From contig DMTA01000088.1 of assembly GCA_003454835.1 (NCBI GenBank), forward strand, positions 1 to 15,638: a stretch of 15,638 bases of DNA, given 5' to 3'. The DNA comes from Achromobacter sp. (GTDB taxonomy: Bacteria > Pseudomonadota > Gammaproteobacteria > Burkholderiales > Burkholderiaceae_B). The notes beneath the pieces are model-generated. The model saw nothing but the letters and a program-made list of their open reading frames with translations, was not told where the DNA came from and did no database searches. The position numbers and the translations under genes were made by a program. Below are positions 1-7,299 of this stretch, one piece after another; the stretch's first letter is position 1, and every line of letters begins with the position of its first letter.

Positions 1-463
1 AGCCGCTGAGGCCCTGGCACAGGCCGGGCTGGTCGGCCAGCCGTTCGTCCTGATCGCGCCCACCGCCACCGGCTTGCACAAAGGCAGAATCAAGGTCTGG
101 CCGGGATTCGATACACTGACGCGCGCCCTGCAGGCCCGCGGCCATACCGTGGTAATGTGCCCCCCTCCGGCCGAAACCGACGAAGCCCGGCGCAATGCGC
201 CCACCGCGCAGTTGCTGCCCCCGCTGGGACTCGGCGCCTTTGCGGCGTTGACCGCGCGGGCCACGCTGGTGATTTGTAACGATTCCGGCGTGTCGCACGT
301 GGCGGCGGCGGCATCGGCCCGGCAGCTCACGCTGTTCGGCGTGACGCAGCCGCAGCGCACCGGCCCCTGGTCGCCGCGCGCGGTGTGCGTCGGCACCGAC
401 CAGGCCTGGCCGTCGCAGGAAGAAGTGACACAGCAAGCCCAGCGCCTGCTGGATGGTACGTAG
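1..463 (+). CDS. Glycosyltransferase family 9 (heptosyltransferase-type), C-terminal part
   Basis: This is the C-terminal half (about 153 residues) of a GT9 enzyme. The reading frame is open from the left edge (first full codon at position 2), so the start lies outside the window. A TTG at 74 is only an internal codon. GT9 members move heptose or related sugars from nucleotide donors onto the LPS inner core at the cytoplasmic face of the inner membrane. The sequence shows the family's C-terminal donor-binding signature: an N-D-S-G-V-S-H-V-A-A-A stretch at about 281-313, followed by the L-T-L-F-G-V-T strand and a short C-terminal helix. A T-G-L-H-K-G-R-I-K stretch at about 68-94 fits the interdomain linker, where these enzymes carry a conserved Lys. 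The stop overlaps or abuts the next gene, so the two are probably co-transcribed. The family call is firm; the exact sugar (WaaC, WaaF, WaaQ or other) cannot be set from this fragment. Confidence 0.85.
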   Translation, partial: AAEALAQAGLVGQPFVLIAPTATGLHKGRIKVWPGFDTLTRALQARGHTVVMCPPPAETDEARRNAPTAQLLPPLGLGAFAALTARATLVICNDSGVSHVAAAASARQLTLFGVTQPQRTGPWSPRAVCVGTDQAWPSQEEVTQQAQRLLDGT

Positions 464-482
464 TAATCAGGACAGTCTCGAA

Positions 483-1247
483 ATGACCTTTTCCAGCTAT
501 CTCACGAATCTGATCATTCCCTTCAACTTGTGCATTACCCTGGTGGTCCTAGGCCTGGTGCTGGGACTGTTCCGGCTTCGCAAGACCGGCCTCACCCTCG
601 TTGCAGCCGGCCTGCTCTGGGCGCTGGCCTGGTCCTTGCCCGCCACGTCGCTGTGGGCCGGCGGCGCGTTGGAGAACCGCTATCCGCACAAGCCCGCCGC
701 CGAAATGCCCACGGCCGACGCGATTGTCGTGCTGGGCGGCAACACCGCCAACGGCCGCGCCAACTGGTTCCTGCCCTATGACAAGGACACCGCCGTGGTG
801 CGCGTGGACGCTGCCGCCCAACTCTATCTGGCCGGTCGCGCGCCCAAAGTGCTGCTGTCTGGCGGCGCGCTGGAAGGCGACGTCAGCGAAGCCCGCGGGA
901 TGGCACATTCGATCCGGCAGCAAGGGGTGCCGGAGTCGGCGTTGATACTGGAAAACGCCAGCCGCACCACCTACGAAAACGCCACGCTGACCGAAGACCA
1001 GCTCAAGGCGCGCGGCATCGGCAAGGTGCTGCTGGTCACGTCGGCGTTGCACATGCCCCGCGCGATGGCGGCCTTTTCCAAGCAGGGCGTTGAAGTCATT
1101 GCCGCCCCCGCGCCGCCCCAGATCGTGGCGCCGGCCGATGGCTCGCTGGCGTTGTGGCTGCCCGACGAACGCACGTTCGACGCCAGCCGCTCGATCTTGA
1201 AGGAATACGCAGGGCTCTTCATCTACTGGCTGCGCGGATGGGTATGA
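483..1247 (+). CDS. ElyC/YdcF-like DUF218 inner-membrane protein
   Basis: A 254-residue protein with two N-terminal hydrophobic segments (about residues 10-31 and 36-58), then a DUF218 domain probably in the periplasm. DUF218 hallmarks are A-I-V-V-L-G-G (80-86), the R-V-D-A-A segment near 107-111, L-S-G-G (125-128), [11 protein letters not shown] (157-167) and T-S-A-L-H-M-P-R-A (186-194). Two TM segments plus DUF218 at about 255 residues matches E. coli ElyC, an envelope factor linked to peptidoglycan and undecaprenyl-phosphate metabolism, better than soluble YdcF. The ATG at 483 is preferred because AGGA lies at 469-472, 10 nt upstream, and it opens directly into the first TM segment. An ATG at 453 (264 residues, 11-nt overlap with the GT9 stop) lacks an obvious Shine-Dalgarno but is possible. 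The gene sits between a GT9 and a YkgJ-like gene in one operon, which supports an envelope role. The biochemical activity of the family is unproven. Confidence 0.85.
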   Translation: MTFSSYLTNLIIPFNLCITLVVLGLVLGLFRLRKTGLTLVAAGLLWALAWSLPATSLWAGGALENRYPHKPAAEMPTADAIVVLGGNTANGRANWFLPYDKDTAVVRVDAAAQLYLAGRAPKVLLSGGALEGDVSEARGMAHSIRQQGVPESALILENASRTTYENATLTEDQLKARGIGKVLLVTSALHMPRAMAAFSKQGVEVIAAPAPPQIVAPADGSLALWLPDERTFDASRSILKEYAGLFIYWLRGWV

Positions 1248-1525
1248 GCCTGACCGGCGCCGCACCGGAATGCCGTCCGGGGTGCGGCGCTTGTTGCATC
1301 GCGCCGTCGATCACGCGGCCCATTCCGGGCATGCCCCAGGGCAAGCCAGCCGGCGTGCCCTGTATTCAGTTGCTGCCGGACATGCGGTGCGCCATTTTTG
1401 GCGACCCTTCCCGCCCGGACTTCTGCGGCGGCCTGCAGCCGGAACACGAGATGTGCGGCTCGGACCGCGAACACGCCATCCACTGGCTGGCAGACCTGGA
1501 GCGGGCGACGGCGCCGCACCACTGA
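1244..1525 (+). CDS. YkgJ-family cysteine-cluster protein (Zn/Fe-binding)
   Basis: A 93-residue protein with eight cysteines at residues 10, 14, 17, 18, 40, 49, 61 and 71. The opening C-x3-C-x2-C-C cluster and the later P-C-x8-C, F-C-G-G and M-C-G cysteines are the pattern of the YkgJ/UPF0153 (COG0727) family, thought to bind zinc or an iron-sulfur cluster. It has no signal peptide or membrane segment, so it is probably cytoplasmic. The ATG at 1244 gives a 4-nt ATGA overlap with the upstream DUF218 stop, the usual form of translational coupling. An ATG two codons earlier at 1238 (95 residues) is equally readable. A still longer frame from 1154 would overlap the upstream gene by more than 90 nt and is unlikely. 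The gene ends two bases before a strong hairpin terminator. Its molecular function is unknown. Confidence 0.83.
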   Translation: MSLTGAAPECRPGCGACCIAPSITRPIPGMPQGKPAGVPCIQLLPDMRCAIFGDPSRPDFCGGLQPEHEMCGSDREHAIHWLADLERATAPHH

Positions 1526-1526
1526 G

Positions 1527-1556
1527 AAAAAACGGGGCACAGAGGCCCCGTTTTTT
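1527..1556. terminator. Bidirectional intrinsic terminator between convergent operons
   Basis: A perfect 12-bp inverted repeat: A6 plus CGGGGC (1527-1538), a 6-nt loop (1539-1544), then GCCCCG plus T6 (1545-1556). The T tract serves the + strand ydcF-like/ykgJ operon. The A tract reads as a U tract for the - strand glycan operon, whose last stop codon (1556-1558) overlaps the hairpin by one base. Confidence 0.92.
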
Positions 1557-2704
1557 CAGTTGCGCCCGAGCAATACCTGTTCGTAGAGCGCCTCGTAGCG
1601 CGACGCCACCGTTTCCCAGCTTTGATCCCGGGCGATTTCCAGACCGCGCGCCGTGAGCGCCTTACGCAGCTCGGGATCCGAACCCAGGCTTTCCAGCGCC
1701 TGCGCCAACTGAGCGCCATCACGCGGGTCCTGCAGGATGAGCGCATCCTTGCCCGCGGTCAGGTACTGCGCAAATCCGCAATACACCGGGGAACTGACGA
1801 TGACCGGCAGGCCGTGCGACATGGCTTCGAGCGGCGCCATGCCGTAGCTGTCGTTGAGCGTCGGGTGCGTGTAGATGTCGGCTGCATTGAAATACTGGCT
1901 GACGTCCGGCGTGGGGTCGACCAAGGAAACACGGCTGGCGACGTCGCCCGCGGCGCGGACGCGGTCGCGCGTGGGGTCGTCGGCGCCCACGATCAGCAGC
2001 CTGTATTGGGGAGGCAGCAGCGCCAGCGCGTCCAGCAGCGCGGGCAGGCCCTTGCGCAGCGGATTGCGCGCCACCAACAGACAGCCGATCGTGTCGGTGC
2101 CCCAGCCCAACCGAGTGCGCATGGCCGTGCGCGCGCCGTTGCAATCCGGGGCCGGCAGTTTGACGCCGGGGGCAATGATGTCGACGGGAAGCTGCTCGCC
2201 GTAGCTGCGGTGCAACTGGTCCATGATGAGGCCGGACACCGCGACCACGCGACGCCGGGGCGTCCTGCGCACGCGCAGCCGTTCCAGCGTCAGATAGGTG
2301 GCGAGACGCGGGCTGAGCCAGGCGGTCACACGCTGCAGCGGTTTGACCCGGGTGACGCGGTTGTAGCGGACAGGCGTCACATGCATGACCTGGATCTCGC
2401 CCGCCCAGCCGTTCACGTGCGAATGCACGATGTCGAAGCGGCCGCGCGTGAGACGGTCAGCGCGCCAGGCAAAATACAGCACCCGCATCCAGCTTGGCAG
2501 CCAGCCGGGAAGCCGCACGGGCAGGTAGTCGAACGGCAGATCGCTGTCGAAATCGCGTGCGACCACGGCCACGTCGTGCCGCTTGCCAAGCACGCGCATC
2601 AACTCGACGCCATACGCCTCTGCTCCCCCGAAGCGATTACCGAAGCGATCAACCAACAGCGCAATGCGAAGCCGCCGATCAGGGACGCCGGCGGCTGTCT
2701 TCAT
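1556..2704 (-). CDS. GT4 glycosyltransferase (last gene of glycan cluster)
   Basis: A 382-residue GT-B enzyme of family GT4. The N-terminal domain has the acceptor-side glycine motif F-G-G-A-E-A-Y (25-31). The C-terminal donor domain has V-A-R-N-P-L-R-K-G (211-219), whose Arg and Lys usually contact the nucleotide diphosphate, and the retaining-GT signature near D-S-Y-G-M-A-P-L-E (285-293), then H-G-L-P-V-I-V-S. The first acid of the usual E-x7-E pair is Asp (D285), with E293 kept. This is a conservative change found in some GT4 enzymes. There is no signal peptide; it should act at the cytoplasmic face of the inner membrane. Its ATG lies inside the upstream deacetylase gene (26-nt overlap) with no clear Shine-Dalgarno, so translation probably depends on coupling. 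The pair deacetylase-GT may add and trim the same sugar. Donor and acceptor are not predictable. Confidence 0.88.
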   Translation of the reverse strand: MKTAAGVPDRRLRIALLVDRFGNRFGGAEAYGVELMRVLGKRHDVAVVARDFDSDLPFDYLPVRLPGWLPSWMRVLYFAWRADRLTRGRFDIVHSHVNGWAGEIQVMHVTPVRYNRVTRVKPLQRVTAWLSPRLATYLTLERLRVRRTPRRRVVAVSGLIMDQLHRSYGEQLPVDIIAPGVKLPAPDCNGARTAMRTRLGWGTDTIGCLLVARNPLRKGLPALLDALALLPPQYRLLIVGADDPTRDRVRAAGDVASRVSLVDPTPDVSQYFNAADIYTHPTLNDSYGMAPLEAMSHGLPVIVSSPVYCGFAQYLTAGKDALILQDPRDGAQLAQALESLGSDPELRKALTARGLEIARDQSWETVASRYEALYEQVLLGRN

Positions 2705-3404
2705 ACCGGGTGAGGCACTTCTGGAGAAAACGGATGATGTTGGTGGAGCGCGCCACCGTCACCCGCGGCAGGCCGAAGGGATCGTCGGACGCTGCCGCCA
2801 AGCCGCGCTTGGTGAGCGTCGCGTTGTCGTAACCGGCCTCGCGCGCCATGGCCTGGTGCTCAGGGCCGTGGTCACCGTACGGATAACAGAACGCGGTGAC
2901 GGGCGCGCCGAGCGCCTGCTCGAGCTCGTCCTTGGACTCGACGATCTGGCGCCGCGCCTCTTGGGGCGCGAGCTCGGGAAGGTGAACGTGGTCAAGCGTA
3001 TGCGAACCGACCTCGTTGCCCGCCTGCGCCCATTCCCGCATTTCCTGCACGGTCATCAGCGGCGAAAACGGGATGCCCTTTTGCAGGTCCCACACGTTGC
3101 CGCCGTCGAACTGCCGGGCCACGAAATAGTTGGTGGCGGTGAATCCCATTTCGCTCAGTACCGGCATCGCGTTGTGATGCACGTTGCGGTAACCGTCGTC
3201 GAACGTGATGCCGAACACCTTACCCTGGCGTTCTCCGCGGACATAAGGCATGACGTCGCGCATGGACAATCCGCGATAACCGAGGCGGCGCATCCAGCGC
3301 ATCTGGCGGGCAAAGCTATCGGGGTGTACCGTCAATCCGCGAAATGGCGTGCCCTTGGGGTTGGGCTGGCCAATCTGGTGGTACATGAGGATGGGTATGG
3401 ACAT
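2679..3404 (-). CDS. CE4 polysaccharide deacetylase (cytoplasmic type)
   Basis: A 241-residue NodB-homology deacetylase that would remove N-acetyl (or similar) groups from an amino sugar. Motif 1 T-F-D-D-G-Y lies at 67-72 (D69 the likely base, D70 a metal ligand). Motif 2 S-H-T-L-D-H lies at 134-139 (H135 and H139 metal ligands). Motif 3 is C-Y-P-Y-G-D-H (173-179), with Cys-Tyr replacing the common R-P-P. The protein begins almost directly with the first strand (P-I-L-M-Y-H-Q) and has no signal peptide or TM segment. It should therefore work in the cytoplasm on a precursor still facing inward, unlike secreted PgaB or PgdA-type enzymes. The ATG at 3404 has no Shine-Dalgarno, and a perfect TATAAT ends 7 nt upstream. 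The next gene begins within its last 26 nt. A role in deacetylating an LPS core amino sugar is inferred from context. Confidence 0.9.
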   Translation of the reverse strand: MSIPILMYHQIGQPNPKGTPFRGLTVHPDSFARQMRWMRRLGYRGLSMRDVMPYVRGERQGKVFGITFDDGYRNVHHNAMPVLSEMGFTATNYFVARQFDGGNVWDLQKGIPFSPLMTVQEMREWAQAGNEVGSHTLDHVHLPELAPQEARRQIVESKDELEQALGAPVTAFCYPYGDHGPEHQAMAREAGYDNATLTKRGLAAASDDPFGLPRVTVARSTNIIRFLQKCLTRYEDSRRRP

Positions 3405-3411
3405 GTAAGCG

Positions 3412-3442
3412 ATTATAAAGGCGCGATTCGCTCACCTGTCCA
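3412..3442 (-). promoter_or_regulatory. Candidate internal sigma-70 promoter before the CE4/GT4 pair
   Basis: Read on the - strand, TGGACA (3442-3437, five of six matches to TTGACA) is followed after 19 nt by a perfect TATAAT (3417-3412). The interval 3405-3457 is a true non-coding gap in an otherwise overlapping cluster and is less GC-rich than its surroundings. The -10 box ends 7 nt before the ATG at 3404, so the predicted start site falls at or next to the initiation codon. The long spacer weakens the call. No -1 to -12 Shine-Dalgarno is visible. Confidence 0.45.
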
Positions 3443-3457
3443 TGATCTAACTCCCAT

Positions 3458-4573
3458 TCAGGCCAAACTTAAGTAAACCTGCTCAGTGCGTTGGGCAAAC
3501 TTTTCCAGGCCGAATTCGGCCAGGCTCTTGGCCCGCGCGGCGGGTCCCATGCGGCCAATGCAAGCCGGATCGGCGAGGATGCCGGCCATGACGCGCGCGA
3601 CCGCGTCTGGCGCATTTTTTGGCACCACCCAGCCGTCGACGCCTTCGTCGATGTTTTCCGGAAGTCCGCCTTGATCGGAAACGATGACCGGCAGGCCCAT
3701 GGACATCATCTCGCGGCAGGCAAACGAGATCGTTTCGACCCGGTACGACAGCACGAAACCGACATCGAGCGCGGCCAGGAACGGACGCACGTCATCGAGC
3801 ATTCCCGCAAAAATGACGCGGTCGGCCAGACCCAGCTTTTCAACTTCCTGCAATTGCGCCTTGGTGGGCGCGGCGCCGGCAAGGGCGATATAGACGCCCT
3901 CGGCGCCGGGACCGAGCTGGGCCACGGCGCGCGCCATGTCCATCCAGCCCTTGTAGTCATTCGTGCCTGCGTTGCTGCCGACCAGCAGCGTGCAGTTGGC
4001 CGCACGATCACCGAGCAGCGCGTTGCGGGCGGCCAGCGCGCGCTCGGCCGGCCATGGCGCGTACCGCGTGTTGTCCACGCCATTGGCAATGGTGGAAAGC
4101 GGCCGTGCCGCGTAGGGCGAGGCGCGCAGCATGCGCTCGACGAAGTCGCACACGCCTATCACGTGGTCGGTGCCCATGCGGGTGCGCACGGCGGCGCCAA
4201 GGAATGAGATGGGGATGTCATTGTGCTTGGTCAACACGATGCGCGGCCGGCGTTTGCCCATCCCCATGCAGGCCAGGATGACGGTGCGGTGGTCCGACGA
4301 TCCATTGACGTGAACGACATCGATCTTTCGGGCAACGATCACGCGGCGCAGGCTGCGTGCGGCAGCCAGGCGCTTGCCCAGCCGGCTGGGATAGTCCTGT
4401 GCGACCGCGTGCACGCCTGATACTTCGCTCGCGAGCCGGTAAAGGCTGCTGCCGCCAGGCACGGCAACTGTCAACTGATGATGTTGGGCCAACGCGCGCA
4501 GCAACGACACGACATAGATGGTGTGGCCGCCAATCGTCGTATTGCTGTGGTAATTCGTGTACAGAATATTCAT
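3458..4573 (-). CDS. GT4 glycosyltransferase
   Basis: A 371-residue GT-B enzyme of family GT4. The N-terminal half has the glycine loop I-G-G-H-T (14-18) and an I-D-V-V-H-V-N strand (84-90). The donor half has N-D-Y-K-G (205-209), where Lys probably contacts the donor diphosphate, and an intact E-x7-E pair (E280 to E288), followed by G-L-P-V-I-V-S and G-G-L-P-E. The start is the ATG at 4573, which opens directly into the first Rossmann strand (M-N-I-L-Y-T). A TTG at 4621 would extend the frame by 16 residues of non-homologous look and overlap the upstream stop, so it is rejected. No good Shine-Dalgarno precedes 4573 (a GAGG lies about 17 nt away), but the first codons are AT-rich, which favours initiation. 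It lies 28 nt after the GT2 gene and 53 nt before the deacetylase gene. The transferred sugar is unknown. Confidence 0.88.
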   Translation of the reverse strand: MNILYTNYHSNTTIGGHTIYVVSLLRALAQHHQLTVAVPGGSSLYRLASEVSGVHAVAQDYPSRLGKRLAAARSLRRVIVARKIDVVHVNGSSDHRTVILACMGMGKRRPRIVLTKHNDIPISFLGAAVRTRMGTDHVIGVCDFVERMLRASPYAARPLSTIANGVDNTRYAPWPAERALAARNALLGDRAANCTLLVGSNAGTNDYKGWMDMARAVAQLGPGAEGVYIALAGAAPTKAQLQEVEKLGLADRVIFAGMLDDVRPFLAALDVGFVLSYRVETISFACREMMSMGLPVIVSDQGGLPENIDEGVDGWVVPKNAPDAVARVMAGILADPACIGRMGPAARAKSLAEFGLEKFAQRTEQVYLSLA

Positions 4574-4601
4574 GGATTCGGGACGCGATGCCTCGTCGAA
4601 T

Positions 4602-5354
4602 TTATTTGCCGCGGGATGCAAGGAACATAAGTTTGGCGTAGCGCAGGAAGCTTCCCATCGCCGCTATCACCGCGAGCACCAGCCCGTGGCGGCCGTCCAG
4701 GAAACCGCGCCGGATCAGGTAGATGCGCACGAAGGTCCAGAAGCCGTGGCCCAGGGCCCCGAAGACCGTGGTGCGCTTGCCCTTGGCATACATCATGGCG
4801 GCCGCGTCGGACGAGTAGCGGTTGACCTTGTTGATCAGCGCGTCCAGGTTGTCGTACGGATAGTGGTTGAAGTAGCCGCGCATCTGCAGGGGACGGCCGT
4901 TGGCCGGCACCACGCGTTCGTGGACCGCGGCGTCGGTGAAACGCGCCGTGCCGCGCTTGAAGAGGCGCAGCACGTAGTCGGGCCACCAGCCGCTGTGGCG
5001 GATGTCGCGGCCGCAGAAATTGGACAGGCGCGCGATTTCGTAGGCGTCGGCCCGGGGCGCGCGCAGCACGTCCTGGATTTCCTGCGCCAGCTCGGGGGTG
5101 ACACGCTCGTCCGCGTCGATCGACAGGACCCAGTCGCCCGTCGCCAGATCCAGCGCGCGGTTCTTCTGCGGACCGAAGCCGGGCCAGTCGGCGGTGACTT
5201 CGACCCGGGCGCCCAGCGCCTGCGCCAGTTCCACGGTGCCGTCCGTGCTGCCCGAATCCACAACGATGAACTCGTCGGCGAACGACACGGACTTCAGGCA
5301 GGCGGCGATATTTGCCGCTTCGTTCTTGGTGATGATGATGACTGATAACTTCAT
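4602..5354 (-). CDS. GT2 glycosyltransferase, WaaE/KdtX/LgtF-like
   Basis: A 250-residue GT-A enzyme of family GT2. It shows the N-terminal S-V-I-I-I-T-K-N-E strand (4-12), V-D-S-G-S-T-D-G-T (32-40), G-P-Q-K-N-R-A-L (61-68) and the metal-binding D-A-D (80-82) within S-I-D-A-D-E-R. Residues 120-134 (S-G-W-W-P-D-Y core) and V-H-E-R (144-147) match the WaaE/KdtX/LgtF subgroup, which adds beta-linked glucose to the first heptose of the LPS inner core. The C-terminus has a hydrophobic region (about 195-245) that may associate with the membrane. A good Shine-Dalgarno (AGGA at 5365-5362) lies 7 nt before the ATG, and the start overlaps the upstream deacetylase stop as ATGA. Subgroup placement is by motif recall, so substrate is inferred, not shown. 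Confidence 0.9.
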   Translation of the reverse strand: MKLSVIIITKNEAANIAACLKSVSFADEFIVVDSGSTDGTVELAQALGARVEVTADWPGFGPQKNRALDLATGDWVLSIDADERVTPELAQEIQDVLRAPRADAYEIARLSNFCGRDIRHSGWWPDYVLRLFKRGTARFTDAAVHERVVPANGRPLQMRGYFNHYPYDNLDALINKVNRYSSDAAAMMYAKGKRTTVFGALGHGFWTFVRIYLIRRGFLDGRHGLVLAVIAAMGSFLRYAKLMFLASRGK

Positions 5355-6199
5355 CCACGATTCCTAAGACGCTTTTTCCAGGCCTTCCAGGCGTGATAGC
5401 GCGGTCCCCAGAACGGGTCGCGCGACAGCCAGATCCGGCGGTTCAGCCAGGACCCGCCCTGATTGCGCACCGCGAAGCGATAGATGTGACCGGGATCCGC
5501 GCCAGGGAGGTTCTGGCCGAAAGGGTCGGTAGTGTACAAGTGCCGGAAACCAGCCTGCCGGGCCGCAGCCACGTAGTCGGCGTCGAAATAGCCCTGCGGC
5601 CAGCACAGGTGGTCGCTAACGTGGCCAAGCCGGCGGATCAGGGTGTCGCGCGACGCGTGCAGATCCTGCGCAATGCGTTCGCGCTTGGCGGCCACATCCG
5701 CGCCACAGACCTTGTCCCAACGGGTGTGCGTGTTGGTATGGGAATGGAACTCGAAGGTGCCGGCGGCCTGCATGGCCTCGATTTCGCTCCATCGCAGCAT
5801 CGCCTCGTCCGCGCGGCCCGCGGCGACGAGTTCTTTGCAGGCGTTGTGATCGGGCGTCGGCGGCAGCGGACCGCCTTGCCCCGCATGCGGCCGCACGGGG
5901 CCGTCGCCGATCCAGCCGGTGATGGTGAACAGCACCGCGCGCATGCCGTGACGGGCCAGCACGGGATGCGCATGCACCCAATTATTGAGATATCCGTCAT
6001 CGAACGTGATGAGCACCGATCGTTCGGGCACGCTGCCGCCGGCCAGATAGCCGGCGAACTGCGCGGCGGTGAGCGACTGGTAGCCGGCGCGGGCCAGGCG
6101 CGAGAGCTGCGATTCGAAGACCTCGGGCGTCGCGGCGATCATGCCGCCCGCCGGTGTGACATGGTGGTACATCAGCACCGGCACGTTGGGCGCGTTCAT
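5351..6199 (-). CDS. CE4 polysaccharide deacetylase, longer form
   Basis: A 282-residue NodB-homology deacetylase, the second in the cluster. Motif 1 T-F-D-D-G-Y lies at 65-70, motif 2 S-H-T-N-T-H at 153-158 (H154 and H158 metal ligands), and motif 3 is C-W-P-Q-G-Y-F-D (199-206). Between motifs 1 and 2 is a long Gly/Pro-rich insert (about 96-140) missing from the shorter deacetylase at 2679-3404. The C-terminus ends in a Trp/Arg/Lys-rich tail (255-282) that could bind anionic lipid. It lacks a signal peptide and so is probably cytoplasmic. The ATG at 6199 overlaps the upstream GT4 stop as ATGA and has GGAG at 6211-6208, 8 nt away. A longer frame from 6283 is rejected because it enters the GT4 gene. 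It probably N-deacetylates a hexosamine added by a neighbouring transferase. Confidence 0.9.
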   Translation of the reverse strand: MNAPNVPVLMYHHVTPAGGMIAATPEVFESQLSRLARAGYQSLTAAQFAGYLAGGSVPERSVLITFDDGYLNNWVHAHPVLARHGMRAVLFTITGWIGDGPVRPHAGQGGPLPPTPDHNACKELVAAGRADEAMLRWSEIEAMQAAGTFEFHSHTNTHTRWDKVCGADVAAKRERIAQDLHASRDTLIRRLGHVSDHLCWPQGYFDADYVAAARQAGFRHLYTTDPFGQNLPGADPGHIYRFAVRNQGGSWLNRRIWLSRDPFWGPRYHAWKAWKKRLRNRG

Positions 6200-7299
6200 T
6201 TGCCGCGCTCCGCCAGCCAGCGCATATAGATCGCTTCCGTGGTTTCGGCGAGGCGCGCCGGAGAAAACACGCCCTCTTCCCAAACCATCTTGCGGCCGGC
6301 CTCGCCCATGGTCCGGCGCAAGGCGGGGTTGTCGATCAGGCGCTCCAGTGCGGTGGTCAAGGCAAGCGAGTTCTTGGGCGGGACCAGGAAGCCCGTCACG
6401 CCGTCGCGGAACATCTCGGAAACGCCGCCGACATTCGTGCCGACGACCGGCAGGCCGCTCGCCTGCGCCTCGACATAGACCGTACCGGATGCCTCCTGCT
6501 GAGTGGCCAGGGCAAAGAGGTCGAATCCCGCCAGCAGATTGGGGACGTCACGCCGCGTACCCATCAAGTGGATCCGGTCTTGCAGGCCGCGCTGGGCAAT
6601 GTAAGCCTGGGTCTGCTCGAAGACCGGCGATCCGGCGCCGACGAACACCAGGTGCAGCTTCGGGCGCACCGCCATCAGCGGCGCAATGGCGTCGATCAGG
6701 TCCTTGTGGCCCTTGGTGGCGCGCATGACGGCCACGCAGCCCACGACGATGTCGTCGTCGGCCAAGCCAAGTTCTCCACGCAAGGTGGAGTGATCGACCG
6801 GCGCGGGCAGCACGATGGGCGAGTACACGGTCTCGATCTTCTCGGCCGGGACGCCGCGGCTGATCAGGTATTCGCGCACATGGTCGCTGACGGCAGTGAC
6901 GCGGTGCGGCAGGATGGTGTACGACCACATGGAGCCAACCACGTTGGACAGGTGGCGAGTGCGCACGATCAGCGGCGTGCCAGCCATGCGCCCGGCCAGG
7001 GCGGCGATAACCGTGTCGCGCCGGCTGTGGGTATTGAGCACGTCAAAGCGCCCCGCCTTGAGAATCTGGCGGACGGCGGCGACACCCTTCAAATAGGCCA
7101 CCGTCCCCTTCATATCGACGGCATGCACGGTGAAACCCGCATCCCGCAGGCGCTCGGTCAGTTGAGCGCGCGGCTGGCAGATCGCTTCGACATGATGCCC
7201 GCGCGCCCGCATGGCATGCATTTCCTTGAAGATCCGTCCTTCCTGGCCACCGAAGGCGGTGGCGGCTTCTGAATGGACGATACGTAGACTGGGCGTCAT
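6196..7299 (-). CDS. GT4 glycosyltransferase (first gene after dnaE)
   Basis: A 367-residue GT-B enzyme of family GT4. The N-terminal domain has F-G-G-Q-E (16-20), the acceptor-side glycine loop, and F-D-V-L-N-T-H-S (85-92). The donor domain has V-M-R-A-T-K-G (191-197), with Arg and Lys for the donor diphosphate, a G-A-G strand (221-223), and an intact E-x7-E pair (E269 to E277), then S-G-L-P-V-V-G-T-N-V-G-G. The ATG at 7299 is chosen because homologous sequence begins there, a strong GGAGG lies at 7314-7310 (10 nt upstream, inside dnaE), and it overlaps the dnaE stop by one base (TGATG). A frame from 7404 would lie inside dnaE and is rejected. This junction makes the gene dependent on, or boosted by, dnaE transcription and ribosomes. 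The sugar is unknown. Confidence 0.9.
   Translation of the reverse strand: MTPSLRIVHSEAATAFGGQEGRIFKEMHAMRARGHHVEAICQPRAQLTERLRDAGFTVHAVDMKGTVAYLKGVAAVRQILKAGRFDVLNTHSRRDTVIAALAGRMAGTPLIVRTRHLSNVVGSMWSYTILPHRVTAVSDHVREYLISRGVPAEKIETVYSPIVLPAPVDHSTLRGELGLADDDIVVGCVAVMRATKGHKDLIDAIAPLMAVRPKLHLVFVGAGSPVFEQTQAYIAQRGLQDRIHLMGTRRDVPNLLAGFDLFALATQQEASGTVYVEAQASGLPVVGTNVGGVSEMFRDGVTGFLVPPKNSLALTTALERLIDNPALRRTMGEAGRKMVWEEGVFSPARLAETTEAIYMRWLAERGK

Noticed and set aside
549..1265. A 238-codon - strand frame opposite the DUF218 gene
   Set aside because: Antisense shadow with Gly/Arg/Gln-rich composition; DUF218 motifs are on the other strand.
1622..3476. Long + strand frames opposite the last GT4 and first deacetylase (1622-2713 and 2583-3476)
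   Set aside because: Low-complexity Arg/His/Gln/Ala translations, antisense to two enzymes with intact catalytic motifs.
4574..4621. Upstream TTG start extending the GT4 gene by 16 residues
   Set aside because: It has no Shine-Dalgarno, overlaps the preceding stop, and adds sequence before the normal first strand of the fold.
6200..6283. Longer N-terminus for the second deacetylase
   Set aside because: It would run through the end of the upstream GT4 gene; the ATGA overlap with good Shine-Dalgarno at 6199 explains the start.
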